The position numbers and the translations under genes were made by a program. 64,000 nt of DNA from CBDESN01 sp965242495 (GTDB taxonomy: Bacteria > Pseudomonadota > Alphaproteobacteria > MPNO01). The DNA is taken from the NCBI GenBank assembly GCA_965242495.1, contig OZ251446.1:186001-250000 (forward strand), given 5' to 3'. Shown here one piece after another: positions 36,872-45,046 of this stretch. Below the pieces are notes generated by a model. That model was not told the origin of the DNA and searched no databases. It was given only the letters and a program-made list of their open reading frames with translations. Position 1 is the first letter of the stretch. Every line of letters starts with the position of its first letter.

Positions 36872-38023
36872 TCAGTCGCTCGTGAACAGCGACAGCTCCT
36901 GGACTTTCGGAGGCTGCGTCTTGGGGATCACTGCGTCGCCGAGATTGAGGCCGCCTTCCAGAAGCGTATGAACGTCGTCGAACGAGGCCGCCGGAACGAC
37001 CTTGGCTCCCTCGGTTTCCGGGAAGAGAAGAAGCGTTTCGTCGAGTCCGATCCCCTCGTCGCACAGCAGCTCCGGCGAATGCGTGCTCAGGAAAAGCTGC
37101 CTCGCCGTTCGGCGTTGCGCCCGCGCCAGCATCTGCGGGAGTACGCGCACGATCTCCGGGTGGAGCGAAAGCTCCGGCTCTTCGAGCAGCAAAGGCCCAC
37201 CCTTCTCCATGATCGCCCAGAGAAGCCCCGTCAGGCGCAGCGTGCCGTCGGAGAACTGCCCCTCGGTCTGCCAGGCGCCGTGCGGGCGCCAGTGTCGATA
37301 CCGCCCGCGCAGGTGCGGAACTCCGCGGTCGTCGCGCGCGAGCGCGATCTCCTCGAGCTGTGGAACCGCGACGCGCAGCGCCTTCTCGACCCTCTTCAGG
37401 CGGGCGTTGCGCGTGCGCTCCGGCGTCTTGGCGACCTGCTCCAGGAAGTCGCCGCCATAGGGATCGTTGGCGCGGCCGACCGACCGGTCGGGTTCGCGCA
37501 CGAGCTGCGGCACGACGTGCAGATAGCGAACCGAGGCGAAGAACGCGGCCAGATCGCGAAACCGGCGGTTCATGTTGACCTGTTCGACATGGGTCTGGGT
37601 CAGGCGCGCCGGGTCCTTGCGGTCTTCCCTGTCGGGCCGGTCGACGATCGCCTTGCCGTCTCGCGACACGCGCTCCCGGCGCAGCAGCGGCTGCCGCCGA
37701 TTGTCCTGCCGGAGGGCGATTTCGTAACGCCAGCGGCGGTCGGCGCCGTCTTCCTGCAACTCCACGTCGATCTCGACGTCGGGATGACGCCGCGCCGCCA
37801 GACAACGGACGGCGCTCATTCCGCCGCGCCGGCCGACGGCTTCCCCGAAGCCGCCGCCGGGGGACGCCAGATCCCTGAGGAAGCGAAAAACGTCGAGGAG
37901 GTTGGATTTCCCGGCGGCGTTCGCGCCGACCAGGAACATGCGGTCCTGAACCTCGACGTCCACGTCCCGGAAGTTCTTCCAGTTCTTGAGTCGCAGACGC
38001 CGGAACCTCAATTCATTCGCCAT
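36872..38023 (-). CDS. RecF/ABC-type AAA ATPase behind the helicase
   Basis: 383 residues from the ATG at 38023, which lies inside the last codons of the helicase gene (11-base overlap), so translation is probably coupled. Walker A LVGANAAGKSNLL is at residues 31-43, the signature-like QFSDGTLRLTGLL near residue 245, Walker B GPLLLEEPELSLHP near 265, and the H-loop LSTHSPELL near 305. It belongs to the AAA_21 group used as sensor or energy module in defence pairs. The gene directly after it looks like the stump of a TOPRIM effector. Confidence 0.83.
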   Translation of the reverse strand: MANELRFRRLRLKNWKNFRDVDVEVQDRMFLVGANAAGKSNLLDVFRFLRDLASPGGGFGEAVGRRGGMSAVRCLAARRHPDVEIDVELQEDGADRRWRYEIALRQDNRRQPLLRRERVSRDGKAIVDRPDREDRKDPARLTQTHVEQVNMNRRFRDLAAFFASVRYLHVVPQLVREPDRSVGRANDPYGGDFLEQVAKTPERTRNARLKRVEKALRVAVPQLEEIALARDDRGVPHLRGRYRHWRPHGAWQTEGQFSDGTLRLTGLLWAIMEKGGPLLLEEPELSLHPEIVRVLPQMLARAQRRTARQLFLSTHSPELLCDEGIGLDETLLLFPETEGAKVVPAASFDDVHTLLEGGLNLGDAVIPKTQPPKVQELSLFTSD

Positions 38024-41000
38024 CGCGTTTCTCCGGGGCATCGCCGGCGTCGTATCCGGGGATGTTCTGGCGCAGCGCCATCGGCTTCGTCATCGCGTCC
38101 ACTTCGAGCCAGTAATGCTGCACCTTGCTCACCTCGCGCCATGGGAAGCGGGCGGGGTCCTTGACCGGCTCCTGGAGCGTCGGGTCGTCCGCGCAACCGG
38201 TCACGACGTAGAGCCAATAGCAGTCGCGGCGGTCCTCGGCGACGCGGCGTTCGTTCGGCGTGAGCAGGATGCTGCCGGTCGCCGCGGCGAGCCCCTTGAC
38301 CTCGATCAGGCGCAACTCGCCCGATTCCAGGTCCAGGCTGGTCAGGTCGTAGCCGAGATTCTTCTCGTGGACGTCATAGACCCTCCGGCCATGCGCCGCC
38401 TCGTGCGCCATCGCGACGCGCATGGCCGTCGCCTCGGTGTCGGGGTTCGGGCGCAGCCGCCGGACCTCCGGCGAGGCGCGCTCCGGATGGGGCAGAATCA
38501 GGGCGCTGGCGAGCCGTTCGACCCCTTGCAGCGTGACCGCCCGCTGTTGCGCGCCCTCCACGCGGCGTCGCTCGCGCCGCGCCAACGCCTCGTCGTGGCG
38601 CGTTTCCGCCTGGGCCAGACGCCCTTCGGCCCCGGCGACGCCGTTCTCCCTGTCCTCCTGCGCCCGGCCGATCTCCACGTCGATGCGTTGCAGCACCTCC
38701 GTCAGCGAGAGCTCGACATGCGCGGCGATGCGGTCGACCTCCGCCAGCCGCTCCGCCCGCGCTTCGTCCAGGAACGGGACCAGGGCGTGTTCGTTGAGCC
38801 AGGGGAACGCTTCCGGCAAGGCGGCGGCGGAAGGCAGGCGCTCCGGCGGCGCGGCGGGGCTGAGATCGCCGAAAACGTCCGGTTCGCGCAAGCGCGGCGG
38901 GCCGTCCCCGGTCGACTCCACCGTGAACAGCCGTTCGCGGAGGGTGCGTCCGAGCCCGTCCACGATCCGCGCCCGGTAGACGTCGAGCCGCGCCGGCGCC
39001 TCGTGCTCCAGCGAATGGAAGCAGGCGCCTCTGGCGAACGCCTCGCGGCCGAGCTCGAGGCCGCGCCGGCGCAGCGCCTCGAACAACGGATGGCCGGGGG
39101 TGACCCATTCGAGATTGTGCTTCTCCGCCGTGTCGCGGTCGGTCGACAGGCGGGGGTAACGCGCCGCGAGTTCGGGGAGCCTCCAATCCGGCTCGCGTTC
39201 GTAGTTGCGCAAGGAGACCGGCGTTCGCCCCGGCTCGAACGTGTGGGGCAGGCCGCCCAGCGGTTTCAGCGCGAGGCCCGCGCTCCCGGCGCATTCGCCG
39301 ATGAACCGGGCGATGATCTCGGGCGCCAGGCGCCGCTCCTGCGCCCGCGCCCGGCGCTCGATCAGCATCTCCAGGTTGAGCTTGCGGGTGGCGAGGCCTT
39401 CCAGGGCCGTCCGGCAGATGGCCCGGAAGCGGCCCTCGTCCACGTCCTTCAGCATCCGGTCTTCGAGATCGGCGTCGCCCAGCCTGCCGGCGTAGTAGTC
39501 GCGCAGCACGCGCTCCGCATGGGCGGCCGGCAGAACCTCGCCGACCACGTTGAACACCGCGTCGTCGTCCAGCGCGTCGCGGATCTCCTGGAGCTTGTCG
39601 AGCAGGCGCTGGAGCACGCGCCCCTCGACGGTGTTGGCCGCGACGAAGTTGAAGATCAGGCAGTCGCGGCGCTGGCCGTAGCGGTGGATGCGGCCCATGC
39701 GCTGTTCGAGCCGGTTGGGGTTCCAGGGGATGTCGTAGTTGAACAGGATATGGCAGCACTGGAGGTTGATGCCCTCGCCGGCGGCCTCGGTGGCGACCAG
39801 CAGCTGAATCGCGCCTTCGCGGAACTGCTGCTCGGCGTGGAGCCGGGTGCCCGGTTCGTCGCGCCCGCCCGGCTTCATGCCGCCGTGGATGCAGCCGACG
39901 CGGAAGCCCCAGGCCCTCAGCCGCTCCATCAGGTAGTCGAGCGTGTCCTTGAACTCGGTGAAGAGCAGCAAGCGTTGGTCGGGGCGGTCGAAGAACCCCT
40001 CGTCGCGCAGGATGGCCTCGAGCCGGCCGAGCTTGGCCTCGCCGCCCGACTCCTCGACCGCCTTCGCTTCTCCGGCGAGTCGCCGCAACTCGCCGACCTC
40101 TTCGCGAACCTGCTCGGCGTCGCCGGCCAGGGTGACCGCTTCCAGGATCTTCTCCAGGCGTTCGCGCTCGGCGTCCTCGAACTCCTCGAGTTCTTCCGGG
40201 TCGGGAAGGTCGGGCGGCGCCTTGCGCGCCAGCTCCCGGGCGCGCCCCAGGCCGTCTTCCAGCCGTTTCGCGCGGTTTTCGAGCGATCGGCGCATGGCGC
40301 GGGCGCTGGAGGCGAGGCGGCGCTGATAGAGCGACATCAGAAAGCCGACCGCCCGCGCCCTGGAATCGTCCCCGAGCGCGGCGGCGCGGGCGCTCTGGCG
40401 TCTCACGAAGCGCGTGACCGCGTCGTAAAGCGCGAACTCCGCGCCGTCGATGGCGAAGTCGACGGTGCGCGGGATGCGCCGGGTGAAGACCGGCTCCGCG
40501 GCCCAGCTCCCGTCCGCCCGGCGCTCCGGGAAGTAGACCATCGCCTCCTTGGTGCGGCGCAGGTAGAAGGGCGCCCGCCGCCGGTCCATGGCCTCGCGGA
40601 TGGACTTCACGTCGGCATAGGCGTCGCGGTCGAGGAGCTGCAGGAACAGCGTGAAGTTCTGCGGGTCGCCCTTATGCGGGGTGGCCGTCAGCAGCAACAC
40701 GTGGTCGGCGCCGTCGCGCAGGATCTCGCCGAGCCGGTAACGCTGGCTCTTGTGGGTTTCGTCGCGCGCCGACAGCCGGTGCGCCTCGTCCACGATCACC
40801 AGGTCCCAGCGCGCCTGGCGTAGCCCCGGCAGGACGTCGTCGCGCTTGGCGAGGTCGAGCGAGGCGACGACCTGTTTCTGCTCCAGCCACTGGTTGACCC
40901 CGAACTGGTCGCGAACGTCGCCGCCCCTGAGCACCGGAAACTTCTCGTCGAACTTCTCCTTGAGCTCGCGTTGCCATTGGAAGGCGAGGTTCGCCGGGCA

Positions 41001-41471
41001 GACGACGAGCACGCGCTCGACGAGGCCGCGCAGCTTGAGCTCCCGGATCAGAAGCCCGGCCATGATCGTCTTGCCCGCCCCCGCGTCGTCGGCGAGCAGG
41101 AAGCGCACGCTGGGCAGTTTGAGCAGGTGTTCGTAGACCGCCTCGAGCTGGTGCGGCAGCGGGTCCACGCGCGAGATCGAAAGCCCGAAGCAGGGATCGA
41201 ACTCCCAGGCGATCCCGAGCGCCCAGGCCTGGAGGCCGAGGCGCAGAAGCCGGCCGTCGCCGTCATAGGAAAGGGCGGTCCCGGCGATGGCCAGTCCGGC
41301 CAGATCGTCCGAAGTCAGCGTGACGCGGCGGAACCCCTCGGAGCGCGCGCCCACCAACCCCACGACCCAGCTGTCCGCGCCGCCCGCGCGCACGGTCTCC
41401 ACCCGCATCGGTTCGCTGAACAGCGGGCCGGTCAGGACCTGCCCTTCGGCCAGGGGCGCTTCGACGCTCAA
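38013..41471 (-). CDS. SNF2-family helicase with C-terminal DUF3883 domain
   Basis: 1152 residues from a TTG at 41471 with AAGGAG 7 bases upstream. Superfamily 2 motifs are clear: Walker A ADDAGAGKTIMAGLL near residue 130, VIVDEAHRLSARDE near 228, LLLTATPHKGDP near 260, and motif VI RMGRIHRYGQRRDC near 594. The C-terminal DUF3883 domain (about 1030-1140) contains GYDLTS and ELRLIEVKG, a D...ExK pattern reminiscent of PD-(D/E)XK folds, then DRRDCYWLYVVTGCAD. It is the most upstream gene of the island. A -10-like TATTAT lies at 41494-41499 on this strand. DNA remodelling in defence is inferred. Confidence 0.87.
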   Translation of the reverse strand: MSVEAPLAEGQVLTGPLFSEPMRVETVRAGGADSWVVGLVGARSEGFRRVTLTSDDLAGLAIAGTALSYDGDGRLLRLGLQAWALGIAWEFDPCFGLSISRVDPLPHQLEAVYEHLLKLPSVRFLLADDAGAGKTIMAGLLIRELKLRGLVERVLVVCPANLAFQWQRELKEKFDEKFPVLRGGDVRDQFGVNQWLEQKQVVASLDLAKRDDVLPGLRQARWDLVIVDEAHRLSARDETHKSQRYRLGEILRDGADHVLLLTATPHKGDPQNFTLFLQLLDRDAYADVKSIREAMDRRRAPFYLRRTKEAMVYFPERRADGSWAAEPVFTRRIPRTVDFAIDGAEFALYDAVTRFVRRQSARAAALGDDSRARAVGFLMSLYQRRLASSARAMRRSLENRAKRLEDGLGRARELARKAPPDLPDPEELEEFEDAERERLEKILEAVTLAGDAEQVREEVGELRRLAGEAKAVEESGGEAKLGRLEAILRDEGFFDRPDQRLLLFTEFKDTLDYLMERLRAWGFRVGCIHGGMKPGGRDEPGTRLHAEQQFREGAIQLLVATEAAGEGINLQCCHILFNYDIPWNPNRLEQRMGRIHRYGQRRDCLIFNFVAANTVEGRVLQRLLDKLQEIRDALDDDAVFNVVGEVLPAAHAERVLRDYYAGRLGDADLEDRMLKDVDEGRFRAICRTALEGLATRKLNLEMLIERRARAQERRLAPEIIARFIGECAGSAGLALKPLGGLPHTFEPGRTPVSLRNYEREPDWRLPELAARYPRLSTDRDTAEKHNLEWVTPGHPLFEALRRRGLELGREAFARGACFHSLEHEAPARLDVYRARIVDGLGRTLRERLFTVESTGDGPPRLREPDVFGDLSPAAPPERLPSAAALPEAFPWLNEHALVPFLDEARAERLAEVDRIAAHVELSLTEVLQRIDVEIGRAQEDRENGVAGAEGRLAQAETRHDEALARRERRRVEGAQQRAVTLQGVERLASALILPHPERASPEVRRLRPNPDTEATAMRVAMAHEAAHGRRVYDVHEKNLGYDLTSLDLESGELRLIEVKGLAAATGSILLTPNERRVAEDRRDCYWLYVVTGCADDPTLQEPVKDPARFPWREVSKVQHYWLEVDAMTKPMALRQNIPGYDAGDAPEKRDGE

Positions 41472-41602
41472 TGGTCGACTCCTTCGGGCGCGGATAATAC
41501 ATGACGCCCGGCCCCGGCGAAGACGGGCTTCGCCCGAGCCTCGCCGCGGCGCGCCGCTCCCCGCCGTCGCGCCCGCCTCGAGCCGATCGAAGCGGCGCCG
41601 AT

Positions 41603-41617
41603 GTTCTTATTTTGTGC
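41603..41617 (+). promoter_or_regulatory. LexA-like box overlapping an orphan promoter
   Basis: GTTC-TTATTTT-GTGC fits the alphaproteobacterial LexA operator GTTC-N7-GTTC with one mismatch in the second half. It directly abuts the -35 element at 41618, where a repressor would block RNA polymerase. LexA control is inferred from the pattern only. Confidence 0.35.
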
Positions 41618-41646
41618 TTGACAAATGGGACCGTCTGCGCTATATT
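41618..41646 (+). promoter_or_regulatory. Near-consensus sigma-70 promoter
   Basis: TTGACA at 41618-41623, a 17-base spacer, and TATATT at 41641-41646. It is the best promoter in the window. It points towards the TRAP transporter genes, but about 350 bases of apparently untranslated sequence separate it from the dctQ start at 42000. Confidence 0.7.
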
Positions 41647-41703
41647 CCTTCCAACGTCGAACGGCGACCCCGGGAGCGCCCACCCGCCGGAACCGGCTTC
41701 GCC

Positions 41704-41780
41704 CGTTTCCCGCCGCGTTTTCCGCCTTGCTTTTCGCCTGCTTTCGCCCTGCTTTTGGCTCGTTTTCGCCTTGTTTTTTT
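41704..41780. repeat. Degenerate 10-12 base pyrimidine tandem repeat
   Basis: Successive variants of GCTTTTCGCCT (CGTTTTCCGCCTT, GCTTTTCGCCT, GCTTTCGCCCT, GCTTTTGGCT, CGTTTTCGCCTT) run to an oligo-T tract. On the minus strand it yields lysine-rich open frames that are probably artefacts. Confidence 0.65.
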
Positions 41781-41999
41781 CCTGTATTTTCGTCGTAACC
41801 CGTTGAAATACAACGAGACTCGAAAATTTTCACTGGAATCCGCCGATGGAGAGAGCGTTTTTTCCGCCGTTCGCGCGCCCGGCCCGCCGCTCGCCGGGCG
41901 AGCGCCCCGGCTTTCCGCCCTTGACGGCGCGTTTGCGCAACGGGGATAGTGTCTCCGTCCGAACGCCGTCGGCCGGCGGCGGCGGGCAGGGGGCGAGGA

Positions 42000-42527
42000 A
42001 TGGACGATCCGTCTGCGCCGCGCGTTCCGGGCTGGCTGCGGCTCCCCTCGGATGCGCTCGCGGCCTGCGCCGGGATACTCGTCCTGGTGATGATGGTTCA
42101 TGTCGCGGCCGACGTCTTCGGGCGGTTGACCTTCAGCGCGCCGATCGACGGGACGCTCGAGATCGTCGCCGGCTATTACATGGTCGCCGTCGTCTTTCTG
42201 CCGCTCGCCTATGTCAGCCGCGGCGAGGGGCACATCTTCATCGAACTGTTCACCCGCCGGCTGCCGCCCCGCCTGCTCGCCGGCCTCGACGGCGCGGCGG
42301 CGCTGCTCACCTTCGTCTATATCGGGCTGATGGGCTGGCAGACCGCGGTCGAGGCCCTCATCCAGACCGAAGGCGGGGAGATGTGGGAGACCGCCGACGA
42401 CCTGATCACGATCTGGCCGAGCCGCTGGCTCCTGCCGGTCGGCTGCGCCCTGATGGCGGCGATCTTCGTCCGCTTCGCGGTCGATCGCTTCGGCGCGTCC
42501 GTCCGCCCGCCGGGGTCGCTCCGTTGA
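42000..42527 (+). CDS. dctQ: TRAP transporter small permease (DctQ type)
   Basis: 175 residues from the ATG at 42000, preceded by GGCGAGGA. Four hydrophobic segments give the DctQ topology. LVMMVHVAADVFGRL and the segment RGEGHIFIELFTRRLP are typical. It forms the membrane unit with the large permease, whose TTG start overlaps its stop by 4 bases. Together with the binding protein it imports a small organic acid using an ion gradient. Confidence 0.9.
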   Translation: MDDPSAPRVPGWLRLPSDALAACAGILVLVMMVHVAADVFGRLTFSAPIDGTLEIVAGYYMVAVVFLPLAYVSRGEGHIFIELFTRRLPPRLLAGLDGAAALLTFVYIGLMGWQTAVEALIQTEGGEMWETADDLITIWPSRWLLPVGCALMAAIFVRFAVDRFGASVRPPGSLR

Positions 42528-43831
42528 CCTCCCTCCAGATCGGCTTCCTCGGCATCGGCGCCGTGATCGTCCTGATCTCGCTCCGCGTGCCCATCGGGGC
42601 GGCGCTCGGGCTGGTCGCCTTCGTCGGCATCGCCAGCATCCGCAGCGTCGACGTGGCGTTCTCGGCCCTGCGCACGACGCCGTTCGAGTTCGCCGCCCAC
42701 TGGTCGCTTTCGGCGATCCCGATGTTCCTGCTGATGGGCGCCGTCGCCTATTATTCGGGCATCAGCTCGGCCCTGTTCGAGGCCGCTAGGCTATGGCTCG
42801 GCAAGCTGCCGGGCGGGCTCGCGGTCGCCGCCACCTTCGCCTGCGCAGGCTTCGCCGCGGCCTCCGGCGCCTCCATCGCGACCGCCGCGGCGATGGGGCG
42901 CATCACCATCCCGGAGATGCTCGCCATCAAATACGACAAGGGGCTGGCCGCCGGGGTCGTCGCCAGCGCCGGGACCCTCGGCACCCTGATCCCGCCCAGC
43001 ATCCTGATGGTGCTCTACGGCATCTTCGCCGAAGTGTCGGTGAGCAAGCTGTTCATCGCCGGCATCCTGCCCGGCATCCTCACCGCGCTCGTCTACAGCG
43101 GCATGATCGTCGTCCGCTGCCGGCTCGACCCGCGGCTCGCCCCCGACATCGCCTTCGAGGCCTCGTGGCGCGAACGCTTCGTCGCCCTGAAGGAGATCTG
43201 GCCCCTGGCGGCGCTGGTCGCCGGCATCATCGGCGGGCTCTACGCGGGGGTGTTCACGGCCACCGAGGCGGGCGCCGCCGGCGCCGCCTTCGCCATCCTG
43301 ATCGTGTCCCTGCAAGGACGGATGACGATGGAGCGGCTCAAGCTGAGCGTGCTCGAAGCGCTGCGCAGCACCGCGCGCATCTTCTTCGTCGCCGTCGGCG
43401 CGGTGCTGCTCACCCGCTTCCTGGCCCTGACCGGCGTCCCCGCCCATCTCGCTACGGTGGTCGGCGGCTGGGCCGCGGATCCGCTGCTGCTGGTGATCTC
43501 CGCGTCGCTGGTCTACGTCCTGCTCGGCATGTTCCTCGACCCGCTGGGCGTGATGCTGCTCACGCTGCCGCTGTTCCTGCCGATGTTCATCGCCCTCGAT
43601 CTTGATCTGATCTGGTTCGGCATCCTGGTGATCAAATATCTCGAGATCGGGTTGATCACGCCGCCGGTCGGGATGAACGTCTACGTCATCAAGGGGGTGG
43701 TCGGGGACAGCATCGAGCTGGAGCGGATCTTCAAGGGCGTGGCCTGGTTCCTGGTGTGCGACGCCGTGGTCATCGCGCTGATCGTGGCCTTTCCCGGCAT
43801 TGCGCTCCTGCTGCCCGGCATGATGAGGTGA
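42524..43831 (+). CDS. dctM: TRAP transporter large permease (DctM type)
   Basis: 435 residues from a TTG at 42524 that overlaps dctQ, the usual coupled arrangement. It has about 12 hydrophobic segments and the DctM motifs (GLVAFVGIASI, SIATAAAMGRITIPEML, LIPPSILMVLYGI, GLITPPVGMNVYVIKG). It forms the ion-coupled translocation channel. No earlier ATG or GTG gives a better start. The binding protein gene follows after 58 bases. Confidence 0.92.
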   Translation: MTSLQIGFLGIGAVIVLISLRVPIGAALGLVAFVGIASIRSVDVAFSALRTTPFEFAAHWSLSAIPMFLLMGAVAYYSGISSALFEAARLWLGKLPGGLAVAATFACAGFAAASGASIATAAAMGRITIPEMLAIKYDKGLAAGVVASAGTLGTLIPPSILMVLYGIFAEVSVSKLFIAGILPGILTALVYSGMIVVRCRLDPRLAPDIAFEASWRERFVALKEIWPLAALVAGIIGGLYAGVFTATEAGAAGAAFAILIVSLQGRMTMERLKLSVLEALRSTARIFFVAVGAVLLTRFLALTGVPAHLATVVGGWAADPLLLVISASLVYVLLGMFLDPLGVMLLTLPLFLPMFIALDLDLIWFGILVIKYLEIGLITPPVGMNVYVIKGVVGDSIELERIFKGVAWFLVCDAVVIALIVAFPGIALLLPGMMR

Positions 43832-43889
43832 GACGCCCGCCATCCGGCGGGCGAGAGAAACGTCAACCGATCGACAAAGGGAGGATCGA

Positions 43890-45020
43890 ATGACCACTCG
43901 TCGCAAGTCACTCGCCGCCGCGCTCGTCGCCGGCGGCCTCGCGCTCTCGTGCGCCGCCGGCGCCGTCGGCGCCAAGGAGCTCGTGTTCGGCAGCGCGCTG
44001 CCGCCGCAGCACAACGTCAACAAGCTCGGTCTCGCGCCCACCCTCGCCGCCATCGAGAAGGCGACCGGCGGCGCGCTCAAATGGAAGCTGCTCACCGGCG
44101 GCCAGCTGTTCGGGCTGCGCGCGTCGCTGACCAGCGTCGGCGGCGGCATGGCGGACGCCGGGATCATCATCCCCAGCTTCGTCCAGTCCAAGCTGCCGCA
44201 CGTCTACACCATGGTCGACATGGCGATGTTCGCCGAGGATCCGCTGGCCGCCGCCGCCGCCTCGGCCGACACGATCTTCAACGACTGCCCGGAATGTCTG
44301 GCCGACTTCAGGAAGCAGAAGACGGTCCCGCTCGGCTTCTACGCGCTCACCACCTACAAGCTCCTGTGCAACACCAAGGTGACCAGCCTCGCCGAGGTCA
44401 AGGGCAAGCGGATGCGCACCTCGGGCGCCAACGGGCGATGGGCCAAGGCGATGGGCGGGACGCCGGTCTCGATGAGCGGCTCCGACATGATCGAGGCGCT
44501 CCAGCGCGGCCAGATCGACTGCGCCATCGGCCCGCTCGGCTGGATCAAGGCCTATTCGATCGCCGAGCACATCGACTACGTGCTCGACTTCCCGATGGGC
44601 AACTTCGCCGCCGCGGCGCATTTCGTGATGAACCGGGCGGCGTGGGACGGGCTTGCGCCGGCGCAGAAGAAGGCCATTCTCGACGCCATGCCCAATTCGA
44701 GCGCGATGACCTCGATCGACGGCTACGCCCGCGACGAGAAGATCGGCGAGGACATGCTGCGCAAGCGCGGGGCCGTGTTCACCAAGGGCGGCGAGGAGTT
44801 CGCCGACCTGATGGCGCGCCACCGCGAGTCCGAGATGGCCACGATCATCGCCGGCGCCAAGAAGCGGCGCGTCGCGGAGCCGGAGAAGATCATCGCCGCC
44901 TATCGCGCCAACGTCGCCAAGTGGCGGGACCTTCTGGCCGGCAAGACTCGCGACGCCGCGACCTTCCGGACGCTGCTGCGGGAGCAGATCTACGGCAAGC
45001 TCGACCCGGCGAAGCTGTGA
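43890..45020 (+). CDS. dctP: TRAP transporter solute-binding protein (DctP type)
   Basis: 376 residues with a strong ribosome site (GGGAGGATCGA) before the ATG. A signal peptide (basic TTRRKSLAAALVAGG, cleavage near AVGAKE) leads into the DctP fold: LVFGSALPPQHNVNK, then LAEVKGKRMRTSGANGRW, where the arginine that pairs with substrate carboxylate is expected. It captures substrate in the periplasm. Binding proteins at the end of the operon are a known variant. The substrate is not evident; a carboxylate is likely. Confidence 0.9.
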   Translation: MTTRRKSLAAALVAGGLALSCAAGAVGAKELVFGSALPPQHNVNKLGLAPTLAAIEKATGGALKWKLLTGGQLFGLRASLTSVGGGMADAGIIIPSFVQSKLPHVYTMVDMAMFAEDPLAAAAASADTIFNDCPECLADFRKQKTVPLGFYALTTYKLLCNTKVTSLAEVKGKRMRTSGANGRWAKAMGGTPVSMSGSDMIEALQRGQIDCAIGPLGWIKAYSIAEHIDYVLDFPMGNFAAAAHFVMNRAAWDGLAPAQKKAILDAMPNSSAMTSIDGYARDEKIGEDMLRKRGAVFTKGGEEFADLMARHRESEMATIIAGAKKRRVAEPEKIIAAYRANVAKWRDLLAGKTRDAATFRTLLREQIYGKLDPAKL

Positions 45021-45046
45021 TCCGGGCTACGGCCGCGCCGGGTCCG

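Larger units (their letters stand above)
41472..41999. other. 528-base intergenic region between the defence island and the TRAP operon
   Basis: It holds the helicase ribosome site and possible -10 (41494-41499, minus strand), a LexA-like box and consensus promoter pointing right (41603-41646), a degenerate pyrimidine-rich tandem repeat (41704-41780), an A+T-rich patch (41805-41840), and the dctQ ribosome site. Several open frames cross it in both directions but none resembles a protein. Confidence 0.7.

Noticed and set aside
37986..40823. Long plus-strand open frame opposite the helicase
   Set aside because: It is an antisense shadow from high G+C codon bias; the minus strand encodes all SF2 helicase motifs.
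31548..41471. Class 1 DISARM
   Set aside because: An SNF2 helicase and a methyltransferase are present, but no DrmA/DrmB-type DUF1998 proteins or PLD nuclease are seen, and the methyltransferase is of the DUF1156 type.
23723..41471. BREX system
   Set aside because: No PglZ phosphatase, BrxL/Lon protease or PglX-type methyltransferase is found among the genes.
41468..41833. Lysine-rich minus-strand open frame
   Set aside because: Its apparent basic protein comes from the pyrimidine tandem repeat; no start signal or conserved domain.
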